Position numbers and translations under genes: made by a program. From Rhizorhabdus wittichii RW1 (lineage in GTDB: Bacteria > Pseudomonadota > Alphaproteobacteria > Sphingomonadales > Sphingomonadaceae): DNA of 64,000 bases. The notes below the pieces were generated by a model. The model was not told the origin of the DNA, did no database searches, and saw only the letters and a program-made list of their open reading frames with translations. The stretch is taken from NCBI GenBank assembly GCA_000016765.1, contig CP000699.1:2480001-2544000 (forward strand), written 5' to 3'. Shown here piece by piece: positions 51,053-59,195 of the stretch (position 1 is the stretch's first letter; each line of letters opens with the position of its first letter).

Positions 51053-52258
51053 GTGAGCGGGCGGTTGCAGGGGCCGCTGGCCGGGGTCCGGGTGATCGAC
51101 TGCACCAGCGTGCTGATGGGTCCCTATGCCACCCAGATCATGGCCGACCTCGGCGCCGACGTGATCAAGGTGGAGAGCCCCGACGGCGATACCACCCGCT
51201 ATCTGCCGCCCGGCCCCGACGCGACGCGCGGCGGCATGTTCCTCAACGTCAACCGCGGCAAGCGCAGCCTGGCGCTCGACCTCAAGCAGCCCGAGGCGCG
51301 GGCGGCGCTGGTCAGGCTGGTCGAGGGCGCCGACGTGTTCGTCCACTCGATGCGGCCCGGCGCGATCCAGCGGCTCGGCCTCGACTATGCGGCGCTCAAG
51401 GACGTCGCGCCGGGGCTGGTCTACGCCAATCTCTACGGCTTCGCGCGCAGCGGGCCCTATCGCGACTATCCCGCCTATGACGACATCGTCCAGGCGGCGT
51501 CGGGGCTGGTCGATTTGCAGGCGCGGCTGTCGGGCGGGGAGCCGACCTATCTGGCGACCGTCGTCGCCGACAAGGTGACCGGGCTGACCGGCCTCTACGC
51601 GATCCTCGCCGCGCTGTTCGCGCGGACCCGCACCGGCCAGGGCCAGGAGGTCGAGGTGCCGATGTTCGAGACGCTCGTCTCCTTCACGATGATCGAGCAT
51701 CTGTGCGGGTCGCTGTTCGATCCTCCGCAGGGGCCGCCCGAATATCCGCGCGTCACCGCCGCCGCCCGCCGCCCCTACCGGACGAAGGACGGCCATATCG
51801 GCGTGATGATCTACAACGACAAGCATTGGCGCGCCTTCTTCCACGCGATCGGCGATCCCGAATGGACGCGCGACCCGATATTCGCGTCGATGCGCAGCCG
51901 CACCCAGAATATCGGCACGGTGCTGCACAAGCTGGCCGAGGTGATCGAGGAGCGGACCACCGCCGAATGGATCGAGCTGTTCCGCCGCGCCGAGGTGCCG
52001 GCGATGGCGATCGCGACGCCGGCCGACCTGCTCCACGACGAGCATCTCGAGGCGACCGGCTTCTGGAACGAGCGCGACAGCGAGTTCGGCCGGCTGCGCT
52101 TTCCCGGCATCCCGACCCGCTTCTCCGCGACACCGGGCGCGATCGGCGATCCGGGGCCCGCGCTGGGCGCCGACAGCCGCGCGATCCTGGAGGAGGCGGG
52201 GTTCGACGCGGCGACGATCGCCGCGCTGGTCGCCGGCGCCAACCGGGTGCCGGCATGA
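51053..52258 (+). CDS. CaiB/BaiF-type (class III) CoA-transferase
   Basis: A 401-residue enzyme moving CoA between carboxylic acids. The opening GPLAGVRVIDCTSVLMGPYATQIMADLGADVIKVE, the NVNRGKRSLALDLK core and YDDIVQAASGL are family signatures. GTG at 51053 is chosen: AGGGGGG stands 7 nt upstream and an in-frame ATG further up has none. It overlaps the DUF35 gene by four bases and forms the unit CoA-transferase-DUF35-thiolase. Confidence 0.92.
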   Translation: MSGRLQGPLAGVRVIDCTSVLMGPYATQIMADLGADVIKVESPDGDTTRYLPPGPDATRGGMFLNVNRGKRSLALDLKQPEARAALVRLVEGADVFVHSMRPGAIQRLGLDYAALKDVAPGLVYANLYGFARSGPYRDYPAYDDIVQAASGLVDLQARLSGGEPTYLATVVADKVTGLTGLYAILAALFARTRTGQGQEVEVPMFETLVSFTMIEHLCGSLFDPPQGPPEYPRVTAAARRPYRTKDGHIGVMIYNDKHWRAFFHAIGDPEWTRDPIFASMRSRTQNIGTVLHKLAEVIEERTTAEWIELFRRAEVPAMAIATPADLLHDEHLEATGFWNERDSEFGRLRFPGIPTRFSATPGAIGDPGPALGADSRAILEEAGFDAATIAALVAGANRVPA

Positions 52259-52626
52259 GCGCGACCGGACCCGAGCGCCACTGGCGCGCCGCGCTCGCCG
52301 AGGGGCGCTTCCTGCTCCAGCGCGCCCGCGCCAGCGGCACCGTCTTCTTCCCGCCCCGGCTGATGGAGCCGGGCAGCGGCGACGACGAGTGGGACTGGAT
52401 CGAGGCGAGCGGCCTCGGCACCGTCCACGCCGTCACCGTCATCCATCCCAAGCCGCCGCAGCCGCCGCGCGCGGTGGTGCTGGTCGACCTCGACGAGCAG
52501 GTGCGGCTGATGAGCGAGGTCGAGGGCGTTCCCGCCGAGGCGATCGCGATCGGCCTGCGCGTCCGCGCGCGGATCGGCGAGCGCGACGGCGCCCCCATCC
52601 TGCTGTTCGACGCGGCGGGGGCCTGA
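52255..52626 (+). CDS. DUF35-type OB-fold protein lacking the zinc ribbon
   Basis: A 123-residue protein of the OB-fold/rubredoxin-like group that partners thiolase-like enzymes. It contains FFPPRLMEPGSGDD, the EASGLGTVHAVTVIH strand and a C-terminal OB fold (VRARIGERDGAPILLFD). The cysteines that usually form the zinc ribbon (CxxC...CxxC) are absent; the protein has no Cys. It ends 2 nt before the thiolase-like gene, its probable partner. Confidence 0.87.
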   Translation: MSATGPERHWRAALAEGRFLLQRARASGTVFFPPRLMEPGSGDDEWDWIEASGLGTVHAVTVIHPKPPQPPRAVVLVDLDEQVRLMSEVEGVPAEAIAIGLRVRARIGERDGAPILLFDAAGA

Positions 52627-52628
52627 CC

Positions 52629-53780
52629 ATGGGCGGCACCTTTCCGCGCGGCGCGACCGCGATCGCCGGCCTCGCCACCTTCGGCCTCGGCGAATGTCCC
52701 GGCTGGACCTCGCTCGAAATGGCGGCGAAGGCCGGCCAGCTCGCTGTCGCCGACGCGGGGCTGACGATGCGCGAGGTCGACGGGCTGTTCATCTGCCTGC
52801 CCGACGACGTCCTCGCCGGGCTGAGCCTCGCCGAATATCTCGGCCTGTCGCCGCGCTTCACCGACTGCAACCGCACCGGCGGATCGGCCTTCATGAGCCA
52901 TGTCGCGACCGCCGCGACGATGCTGGCGGCCGGCTATATCGACACCGCGCTGATCACCTATGGATCGAACCAGCGCAGCGGCGGCGGCAAGCTGTCGACG
53001 CCGGTCGGCAGCAATGCGTGGGAGGCGCCCTACAAGCCGCTCTTCCCCGCCTCCTCCTACGCGCTCGCGGCGTCGCGCCACTTCCACCAATATGGCACGA
53101 CGCGCCGCCAGCTCGCCGAGGTGGCGGTCGCCGCGCGCGCCTGGGCGAACGGCAATCCCGAGGCCTTCGCCCAAGGGCCGCTCGGCATCGACGAGGTGCT
53201 GGCGGCGCGGATGCTGTCGAGCCCGATATCGGTCAGGGACTGCTGCCTCGTCACCGACGGCGCCGCCGCGGTGGTGATGACGCGGATCGACCGGGCGCGC
53301 GACGCGCCCCGGCCGCCGGTGCCGGTGCTCGGCGCGGCGGCCGCGACCTGGCACAACGCCATCTCGCAGATGGGCGACCTGACGACGACGGCCGCGGCCG
53401 AATCGGGCCCGCGCGCCTATGCGATGGCGGGCATCGGCCCCGGCGACGTCGACGTCGTCGAGCTCTACGACGCCTTCACGATCAACACGATCCTGTTCCT
53501 CGAGGACCTCGGCTTCTGCCCCAAGGGCGAGGGCGGCCGCTTCGTCGAGGACGGCGCGATCGCGCCGGGCGGGCGGCTGCCGGTCAACACCAATGGCGGC
53601 GGCCTGTCCTGCTGCCACCCCGGCATGTACGGCCTGTTCGCGATCGTCGAGGCGGCGCGGCAGGTCCGGGGAGAGGCGGCGAACCAGATCCCCGGCGTCG
53701 ACATCGCCCTCGCCCATGGCAATGGCGGCGCGCTGTCGAGCCAGGCGACGGTGATCCTGGGGTCGGCGGCGACCATCTAA
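52629..53780 (+). CDS. Thiolase-family (SCPx-type) protein with altered nucleophile
   Basis: A 383-residue thiolase-fold protein. The C-terminal signatures VNTNGGGLSCCHPGMYG and LAHGNGGALSSQATVIL are clear. In the N-terminal half, the site where catalytic thiolases have Cys (as in NNCATGS) reads DCNRTGGSAF: the cysteine is displaced and Arg sits at the aligned place. With the DUF35 protein it may form a heteromeric retro-aldolase, as known for SCPx-DUF35 pairs in steroid side-chain degradation; that is inference. Start ATG is 2 nt after the DUF35 stop. Confidence 0.88.
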   Translation: MGGTFPRGATAIAGLATFGLGECPGWTSLEMAAKAGQLAVADAGLTMREVDGLFICLPDDVLAGLSLAEYLGLSPRFTDCNRTGGSAFMSHVATAATMLAAGYIDTALITYGSNQRSGGGKLSTPVGSNAWEAPYKPLFPASSYALAASRHFHQYGTTRRQLAEVAVAARAWANGNPEAFAQGPLGIDEVLAARMLSSPISVRDCCLVTDGAAAVVMTRIDRARDAPRPPVPVLGAAAATWHNAISQMGDLTTTAAAESGPRAYAMAGIGPGDVDVVELYDAFTINTILFLEDLGFCPKGEGGRFVEDGAIAPGGRLPVNTNGGGLSCCHPGMYGLFAIVEAARQVRGEAANQIPGVDIALAHGNGGALSSQATVILGSAATI

Positions 53781-53792
53781 GATCGTTTCAGG

Positions 53793-53948
53793 CGTCATGC
53801 CGGCGGAGGATCGTAGGCGGACAGCGGACGGCCGGGGGCAGTCCGCAGCCGGAGATCGGTTCGCAAAGCGAACCGGGGCATCTCGGCGGATGGAGAGATG
53901 AGGCCGGGGCAGGAGCCGCCGGAGATCCCGGCCTCCGCCGGGATGACG
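53793..53948. repeat. Expanded REP-like element with internal hairpins
   Basis: It begins CGTCATGCCGGCGGAGG and ends with its near complement CCTCCGCCGGGATGACG (53932-53948). Between them are two further hairpins: GCGGAC/GTCCGC (53824-53846) and a perfect CGGTTCGC-AAA-GCGAACCG (53857-53875). It is longer than its relatives at 10488 and 43676, as if extra sequence had entered the loop. It lies between convergent genes. Confidence 0.75.
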
Positions 53949-53966
53949 GCAATGTTTCAAAGAAAA

Positions 53967-53990
53967 GGGGCCGGCCCGAAGGCCGACCCC
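53967..53990 (-). terminator. Rho-independent terminator of the OmpA-like gene
   Basis: On the minus strand GGGGTCGGCC-TTCG-GGCCGGCCCC forms a 10-bp stem (one mismatch) with a stable TTCG loop, followed at once by TTTTCTTT. This is the clearest intrinsic terminator in the window. Confidence 0.85.
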
Positions 53991-54028
53991 GATCCTGCGC
54001 GTCATCGACGGATCGATGACGGCAACGC

Positions 54029-55150
54029 TTACATGCCGCCGTAGGTGATCTCGACGCGGCGGTTCTGCGGCTCGCGGACGCCGTCGGCGGTCTCGACCAG
54101 TGGGCGGCTTTCGCCGAACGCCTCGGTCGTGATCGCCGAGTCGGGCACGCCCTTGCCGGCGAGGTAGGCCTTCACCGAGTCGGCGCGGCGCTGCGACAGG
54201 CCGACATTATACTGGTCGCTGCCCGACTTGTCGGCGTGGCCGGCAAGCTGGACCCGCGCCTGGCCGGTCGTCGCATAGGCATTGGCCGCATTGTCGAGGA
54301 TCGACGCGGCTTCCGCCGTGATGTCCGACTTGTCCCAGTCGAAGAACACGATGAACGGACCCGGGGTCTCGACCACCGGCGGAGGCGGCGGCGGAGGAGG
54401 CGGGGGCGGAGGAGGAGGCGGGGGCGGCGGGGGAGGCGGCGGCGGAGCGGCCGGCGACCCGATGTTGTAGATCAGGCTGAGCAGCGCGCTGTGCGAGCGC
54501 CACTTGCCGCTGTACTGCGCGCCGACGACGTCGACCGGGCGCACCTTGGTGACGTTGAAGTAGCGATATTTCAGACCGACATCGACATGGCTGCTGACCG
54601 CGTAGCGGACGCCGGCGATCGCCTGCCAGGCGAAGCGCTTGGACAGGTCATAGTCGAGGAAGTCCCCGCCGGAGACATTGTAATTGTGGAGCTTGAGCGC
54701 GGCGATGCCGGCGCCGCCGCCGACATAGGCCGACAGGCCGTCCTCGTTGCCGAAGTCGAGCAGGCCGTTGAGCATCACGCCGAAGGAGATGTTCTTGCCC
54801 GAGGCGTCCGGATAGACGCCCGGAGGCGCGCCGAAGCCGCCCGGTCCGGCGGGGGTGCGCGACGGGCCGGTGGTGATGCCCTTCACGCGATCACGCTTGT
54901 AGGAGATTTCCTCCTCCAGCCTGAACATGCCGAAGTCGTAGCCGAGGATGGCATCGACGTCATAACCGAGCTTGTTGTCGATCGTCGTCCGGCCGCCCGG
55001 CGACAAAGGCGACGGGCCGACGTTGAACTTGGTATCCTGCGGCTGCATCAGGCCGCCTTCGATACCGACATACCAACTGTTGTCGCGCGCGAACGCGGGC
55101 CCCGCGAGCGCCGTCGCGGCAAGCGCGGTCAATAGGGCTAATCTACGCAT
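54029..55150 (-). CDS. OmpA-family outer-membrane protein with polyproline linker
   Basis: A 373-residue envelope protein. A signal peptide (1-21, ending GPAFA) leads into an 8-strand beta-barrel (SWYVGIEGGLMQPQD to LLSLIYNIGSP), then a run of 23 consecutive prolines (codons 54377-54445). The C-terminal OmpA peptidoglycan-binding domain has the motif NVGLSQRRADSVKAYL and ends NRRVEITYGG. It anchors the outer membrane to the wall. ATG at 55150 follows AGGGGAACGAG; a terminator lies 39 nt beyond the stop. The proline tract could vary in length by slippage. Confidence 0.95.
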   Translation of the reverse strand: MRRLALLTALAATALAGPAFARDNSWYVGIEGGLMQPQDTKFNVGPSPLSPGGRTTIDNKLGYDVDAILGYDFGMFRLEEEISYKRDRVKGITTGPSRTPAGPGGFGAPPGVYPDASGKNISFGVMLNGLLDFGNEDGLSAYVGGGAGIAALKLHNYNVSGGDFLDYDLSKRFAWQAIAGVRYAVSSHVDVGLKYRYFNVTKVRPVDVVGAQYSGKWRSHSALLSLIYNIGSPAAPPPPPPPPPPPPPPPPPPPPPPPVVETPGPFIVFFDWDKSDITAEAASILDNAANAYATTGQARVQLAGHADKSGSDQYNVGLSQRRADSVKAYLAGKGVPDSAITTEAFGESRPLVETADGVREPQNRRVEITYGGM

Positions 55151-55376
55151 CTCGTTCCCCTGTACTAAGCTGTCCGATCGGACATGGGTCTCCTGAAACT
55201 TCGAGGTCCGGCGACCGACCCGAAACGAGGCCCGAAAGAGAACAGACATTTCGGCCGCGCATCGGAGTTCCGAACGGCCGGTAAACGACGCTATCGCGAT
55301 TGAGTTTCCTCGCGATCATTTTATGTGCGGAACACTTGGAACCGTTGCATAATAGCAACAGCCGCCGGCGGCCGGA

Positions 55377-56147
55377 TCAGGGCCGGGCGCGACCCTCGGC
55401 ATAGGCGCGGACCGCCGCCCGCTCGGCGGCCGAGCCAAGCGTCTCCTCGCCATAGCGGCGGCCGAAGTCGAGGCTCTCGTGGATCGGCGCATCGGCGGCG
55501 AAATCGTGGAGCGCGAGCGCGCGGCGGACCGTGTCGCGGTCGAACCCCGCTATCTCCCGCGCGACCTCCATCGCCCGCGCCGCCAGCCGCCCGGCCGGCA
55601 CGACCTCCGACACCAGTCCCAGCGCGAAGGCGCGCTCCGCCGCGATCGGCTCGCCGGTCAGGATCAGGTTCAGCGCGGTCGCGCGCGGCACGGCGCGGGC
55701 CAGCCGCTGCACCCCGCCCGCGAAGGCGAACATGCCGCGCTTGACCTCGGCCAGCCCGAACAGGGCATGGTCGGCGGCGACGACGATGTCGGCGGCCAGC
55801 ACGATCTCGAACCCGCCGGCCACCGCCGCGCCGTTGACCGCGACGACCAGCGGCTTGGTCCGTCGCCGCTCGGTCAGCCCGGCGAAGCCCCGGCCGGGGA
55901 TCAGGCCGTGCCCCGCCCCGCGCTCGGCCGCCTCGTTCAGGTCCATGCCGGCGCAGAAGGCGCGGTCGCCCGCCGCGGTCAGCAGCAGGACATGGATGGC
56001 CGGATCGCGCTCGGCCTCGTCCACCGCGCGGTCGATCACGACCGAGGCGGCGGCGTCGAGCGCGTTGCTGCGCGCCTCCCGCTCGATCCGGATCAGGCGG
56101 ACGGCGCCATGGTCCTCGATCGCGACCGACGCGGCGGGATCAGCCAT
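55377..56147 (-). CDS. Enoyl-CoA hydratase/isomerase (crotonase family)
   Basis: A 256-residue crotonase-fold enzyme. The first oxyanion-hole segment is RAFCAGMDLNE, the second is VNGAAVAGGFEIVLAADIVVAA; GLAEVKRGMFAFAGG occupies the usual place of the catalytic loop, with Glu in AEVKRG. It hydrates or isomerises an enoyl-CoA. It starts 8 nt before the end of the NTF2-like gene (overlap), so the two are coupled. An in-frame extension upstream is a shadow. Confidence 0.9.
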   Translation of the reverse strand: MADPAASVAIEDHGAVRLIRIEREARSNALDAAASVVIDRAVDEAERDPAIHVLLLTAAGDRAFCAGMDLNEAAERGAGHGLIPGRGFAGLTERRRTKPLVVAVNGAAVAGGFEIVLAADIVVAADHALFGLAEVKRGMFAFAGGVQRLARAVPRATALNLILTGEPIAAERAFALGLVSEVVPAGRLAARAMEVAREIAGFDRDTVRRALALHDFAADAPIHESLDFGRRYGEETLGSAAERAAVRAYAEGRARP

Positions 56148-56691
56148 GCGCCGCCCCCTCCGCCGGCGCGGCCCAGCCCGGCAGCGCCTCCGGGAAGTCG
56201 GCCGGCAGCGGCGTGTCATAGGCGCGGTTGCGGTCGCGATGGCCGAGGATGCCGGGATAGTCGGCGGCGTCGACATAATAGAGGAAGCCGATGACCCGCT
56301 CGCCGAAGCGCCACCCCGCCGGGGTGCGGACATAGACGTCGCGATAGCGCAGCGCCGCCACCATCATCCGGTCGCAGCGCCACAGCTCGGCATGGCCCGA
56401 GACGCGGCCGGTCGCGCGGTCGGGATCGGCGTCGTCGACGTCGATCAGCACGTCGTGCATATAATGGGCGCCCGGCCCCAGCACCGCGAAGCGCCTATGA
56501 TATTGCGCCATGATCGCGTCGATCCCGCGCGCCTCCATCACCCCGTCCTCCGACGCGACCCGCGCGTCGGCGGCGAACAAGGCGGCGATGGCGGGCAGGT
56601 CGCGATCGTCGATCGTGAAGCAATAGGCCGCCACCAGCCGCCGTATCGCCGCCTCCGCCTCGATCCGGTCGATCCTCTGGGCAAGGTCCAT
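56140..56691 (-). CDS. NTF2-like (SnoaL_4) protein
   Basis: A 183-residue cone-shaped-fold protein: AAIRRLVAAYCFTIDDRDLPAIAALFAADARV at the start is the SnoaL-like signature. Similar folds include ketosteroid isomerases, polyketide cyclases, dehydratases and beta subunits of ring-hydroxylating dioxygenases. No oxygenase alpha gene is adjacent, so I prefer the isomerase/lyase reading. A weak copy of the regulon palindrome lies 17 nt upstream of its ATG. Confidence 0.85.
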   Translation of the reverse strand: MDLAQRIDRIEAEAAIRRLVAAYCFTIDDRDLPAIAALFAADARVASEDGVMEARGIDAIMAQYHRRFAVLGPGAHYMHDVLIDVDDADPDRATGRVSGHAELWRCDRMMVAALRYRDVYVRTPAGWRFGERVIGFLYYVDAADYPGILGHRDRNRAYDTPLPADFPEALPGWAAPAEGAAHG

Positions 56692-56707
56692 GGCATCCTC
56701 ATAAAAA

Positions 56708-56727
56708 AAATCAGCATTGCCGCTTTT
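56708..56727. promoter_or_regulatory. Possible degenerate regulon palindrome (copy H)
   Basis: AAATCAGCATTGCCGCTTTT keeps the A-rich left arm, ATTG near the centre and a TTTT end, but misses the CATG core and TGTTTT arm. It is upstream of the NTF2-like gene and in an AT-rich island of otherwise GC-rich DNA. Low confidence. Confidence 0.25.
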
Positions 56728-56775
56728 ATTATGAAGACTATGCCGGTCGCGCGCCGGCTTGCCAATGCCCTTCGC

Positions 56776-57150
56776 TCAGCCCTCCTGGCGCCGATCGAAG
56801 GCGCTGCGATGGCCGTCGATCTCGGCGATATGGTCGCGCACCCAGCCGCCCAGCCGCAACCCTTCGGCGGCGAGCGAGCGGCCGAGCGGGGTCAGCGCAT
56901 ATTCGACCTGCGGCGGAACCGTGGGGTGGACCGTCCGCCCGACCATGCCGTCGCGTTCGAGCGTCCTGAGGGTGCGGGTCAGCATCTGCTGCGAGATGCC
57001 GCCGACCGCGCGGCGGACCTGGTTGAAGCGCAGCGGTCCGTCATGGAGGGTGACGATGACGGGCAGGGTCCAGCGGTCGCCGATCCGCGCGAGCAGCCCG
57101 CTGACCCGCATGCATTCGCCATGCGCCAGGACGGAGGAGGTCATATCCAT
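56776..57150 (-). CDS. HxlR-family transcriptional regulator
   Basis: A 124-residue winged-helix regulator with the HxlR/YodB pattern: a cysteine near the N-terminus in GECMRVSGLLARIGDRWTLPVIV, then GPLRFNQVRRAVGGISQQMLTRTLRTLERDGMVGR. The conserved Cys often senses quinones or electrophiles in YodB-type members. ATG at 57150 is preferred over a TTG at 57165. It diverges from an azoreductase gene, the same arrangement as YodB/AzoR pairs, so regulation of that gene is likely. Confidence 0.9.
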   Translation of the reverse strand: MDMTSSVLAHGECMRVSGLLARIGDRWTLPVIVTLHDGPLRFNQVRRAVGGISQQMLTRTLRTLERDGMVGRTVHPTVPPQVEYALTPLGRSLAAEGLRLGGWVRDHIAEIDGHRSAFDRRQEG

Positions 57151-57161
57151 GTGACTAGGCC

Positions 57162-57181
57162 CCAAAAATATGCGTTCTTGG
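57162..57181. promoter_or_regulatory. Dyad in the HxlR-azoreductase divergent region
   Basis: CCAAAAATATGCGTTCTTGG is an imperfect palindrome, CCAAnAA-N6-TTnTTGG, in the 90-nt gap between the two divergent genes. It is a candidate HxlR operator. Confidence 0.45.
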
Positions 57182-57240
57182 CCGGTTCCGCCGACCTTCC
57201 TAGCTAGATGGGGACTTCAGCAGAAATGGATAGTCCCCTC

Positions 57241-57822
57241 ATGAAACTCCTCCACCTCGATTCCTCGATCCAGGGCGATGCCTCGGCCAGCCGGCACCTG
57301 TCGGCGGCGGTGGTCGACCGCCTCCAGGCGCTGCATCCGGCGCTCGACATCGCCTATCGCGACCTCGCCGCCGATCCGCTACCGCACATCGTGCCGGCCG
57401 GCTTCGCCACCCCCGAGGCCGCCGCTTTGCTCGACCAGTTCCTCGCGGCCGACATATTGGTGATCGGCGCGCCGATGTACAATTTCGGCCTGCCGAGCCA
57501 GCTCAAGGCCTGGTTCGACCATATCCTCGTCGCCGGCAGGACCTTCCGCTACACCGAGGCCGGCGCCGAAGGCCTGGCCGGCGGCAAGCGCGCGATCGTC
57601 GCGCTGTCGCGCGGCGGCTTCTATTCGGAGGGCCACCCCGGCGCCGCCTTCGAACATGCCCAGAGCCATATCGGCGGGATGCTCGGCTTCATCGGCATCC
57701 AGCCCGAATTCGTCGTCGCGGAGGGCGTCGCCTTCGGCCCCGAGCAGCGCGCCGCCGCGATCGCCGCCGCCGAGGCGCATATCGCCACGCTCGAACCCGT
57801 CGCGCTGCGGACCGCCGCCTGA
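57241..57822 (+). CDS. FMN-dependent NADH-azoreductase
   Basis: A 193-residue flavodoxin-fold reductase of quinones and azo compounds. The FMN loop is LDSSIQGDASASRHLS and the second site PMYNFGLPSQLKAWFDHI; ALSRGGFYSEG follows. The start at 57241 gives MKLLHLDSS, the family opening. It is a paralogue of the gene at 26406. Divergent from an HxlR regulator, suggesting induction by quinones or electrophiles. Confidence 0.92.
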   Translation: MKLLHLDSSIQGDASASRHLSAAVVDRLQALHPALDIAYRDLAADPLPHIVPAGFATPEAAALLDQFLAADILVIGAPMYNFGLPSQLKAWFDHILVAGRTFRYTEAGAEGLAGGKRAIVALSRGGFYSEGHPGAAFEHAQSHIGGMLGFIGIQPEFVVAEGVAFGPEQRAAAIAAAEAHIATLEPVALRTAA

Positions 57823-57858
57823 TCATCGACCCGGCGGCGGATCATATTCCGCCGCCGG

Positions 57859-59181
57859 TCATCCCATGGCATGGGGGTGGGCGGGCTCCGGCAGGCCGAG
57901 ATGGCTGCGCAGCGTATCGCCCCGATAATCGGCGCGGAACGAGCCGCGCCGTTGCAGCTCCGGCACCACCAGATCGACGAAGTCGGTGAACGCGCCCGGG
58001 AAGAAGGGCGGGATCAGGATATAGCCGTCGCACGCCCGCTCGCGGACCCATTCCTCCATGGTGTCGGCGATCGTCTCCGGCGTGCCCTGCAGCAGCAGAT
58101 AGCCGCGCGACAGCGCGAACAGGTCGTGGATGTCCTTGAAGCGCAGCCCTTCCTTGCGGGCCTTGGCGCACAGCACTTCGAGGAAGCTGCGCTGGCCGGT
58201 CTCGGTCGGCTTCAGGTCGGGCACCGGCCCGTCGAGCGGGATTTGGGTGAGGTCGAAGCCGAAGCGCTCCGACATCGTCACCAGCGCCGATCCCGGTTCG
58301 ATCAGCGCGGCCAGTTCCTCGAACCTGGCGCGCGCCTCCTGCTCGGTCCGGCCCACCACCGGATAGAGGCCGCAGAGGATCCTGGCATGGTCGGGATCGC
58401 GGCCGGCGGCGGCGACCTGCTGCTTCATCCCCGCATAGAAGGCCTTGGCGTCGTCGATGTCCTGCTGGACGGTGAAGATCACCTCGGCATGCTTGGCGGC
58501 GAAGGCCTGGCCGCTGCCCGACGATCCCGCCTGGACGATCACCGGCTGCCCCTGCGGCGAGCGCGAGAGGCCGAGCGGCCCCCGGACGCTGTAATGATCG
58601 CCGACATGGTTGAGGACGTGGAGCTTGCTCTCGTCGATGAACCGCCCGGTCGCCTTGTCGGCGACGCGCGCGCCGCTCTCCCAGCTGTCCCACAGCCCCT
58701 TGACGACCTTCAGATATTCGTCGGCGATCTGGTAGCGCAGCTCGTGCCTGGGCAGCTCGCGCCCGAAATTCTCGGCGACGCCGGGTTGGCCGGTGGTGAC
58801 GACGTTCCAGCCCGCCCGGCCGCCGCTGATCCGGTCGACCGTACCGATCGCGCGGGCGAGGTTATAGGGCTCGGTGAAGGTCGACGACACCGTCGCGATC
58901 AGGCCGATACGGCTGGTCGTCGCGGCGAGCGCGCCGAGCAGCGTCGTCGGCTCCAGCCCGAAGATGAAGGTGGGGTTGCCCTTCACCGACGAGACCGGGG
59001 AATCGGCGAAGAAGACGAAGTCGAGCCTGCCGCGCTCCGCCACCCTGGCGATGTCGAGCAGCGCGCCGAAATCCTCGGTGTCGGTCAGCGCGCCGGGAAT
59101 CCGCCAGCCGGCGACATGATTGCCGGCGGCCGCGACGAAGACGCCCAGGTGCAGCTGGGCGGGGTCGGTTTTCACGTCCAT
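57859..59181 (-). CDS. Flavin-dependent monooxygenase (NtaA/SnaA/DszA family)
   Basis: A 440-residue luciferase-like (LLM class) FMNH2-dependent monooxygenase: LGVFVAAAGNHVAGWRIP start, FFADSPVSS, SRIGLIATVSSTFTEPYNLAR, DRISGGRAGWNVVTTGQP and PVIVQAGSSGSGQAFAAKHAEVIF are family marks. It inserts oxygen next to N, S or C bonds using reduced flavin made by a separate reductase. ATG at 59181 is 8 nt after GGGAGG. It is last in the operon Rieske-VOC-LLM, 14 nt after the VOC gene. Confidence 0.92.
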   Translation of the reverse strand: MDVKTDPAQLHLGVFVAAAGNHVAGWRIPGALTDTEDFGALLDIARVAERGRLDFVFFADSPVSSVKGNPTFIFGLEPTTLLGALAATTSRIGLIATVSSTFTEPYNLARAIGTVDRISGGRAGWNVVTTGQPGVAENFGRELPRHELRYQIADEYLKVVKGLWDSWESGARVADKATGRFIDESKLHVLNHVGDHYSVRGPLGLSRSPQGQPVIVQAGSSGSGQAFAAKHAEVIFTVQQDIDDAKAFYAGMKQQVAAAGRDPDHARILCGLYPVVGRTEQEARARFEELAALIEPGSALVTMSERFGFDLTQIPLDGPVPDLKPTETGQRSFLEVLCAKARKEGLRFKDIHDLFALSRGYLLLQGTPETIADTMEEWVRERACDGYILIPPFFPGAFTDFVDLVVPELQRRGSFRADYRGDTLRSHLGLPEPAHPHAMG

Positions 59182-59195
59182 TGCTCCGCCCTCCC

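Noticed and set aside
54377-54445. G-rich tract read as a simple-sequence repeat or CRISPR-like element
   Set aside because: On the minus strand it is the in-frame 23-proline linker of the OmpA-like protein.
56140-56691. NTF2-like protein as a Rieske dioxygenase beta subunit
   Set aside because: The fold is similar, but the opening motif is SnoaL-like and no alpha subunit is adjacent; all six oxygenases here lack a beta gene.
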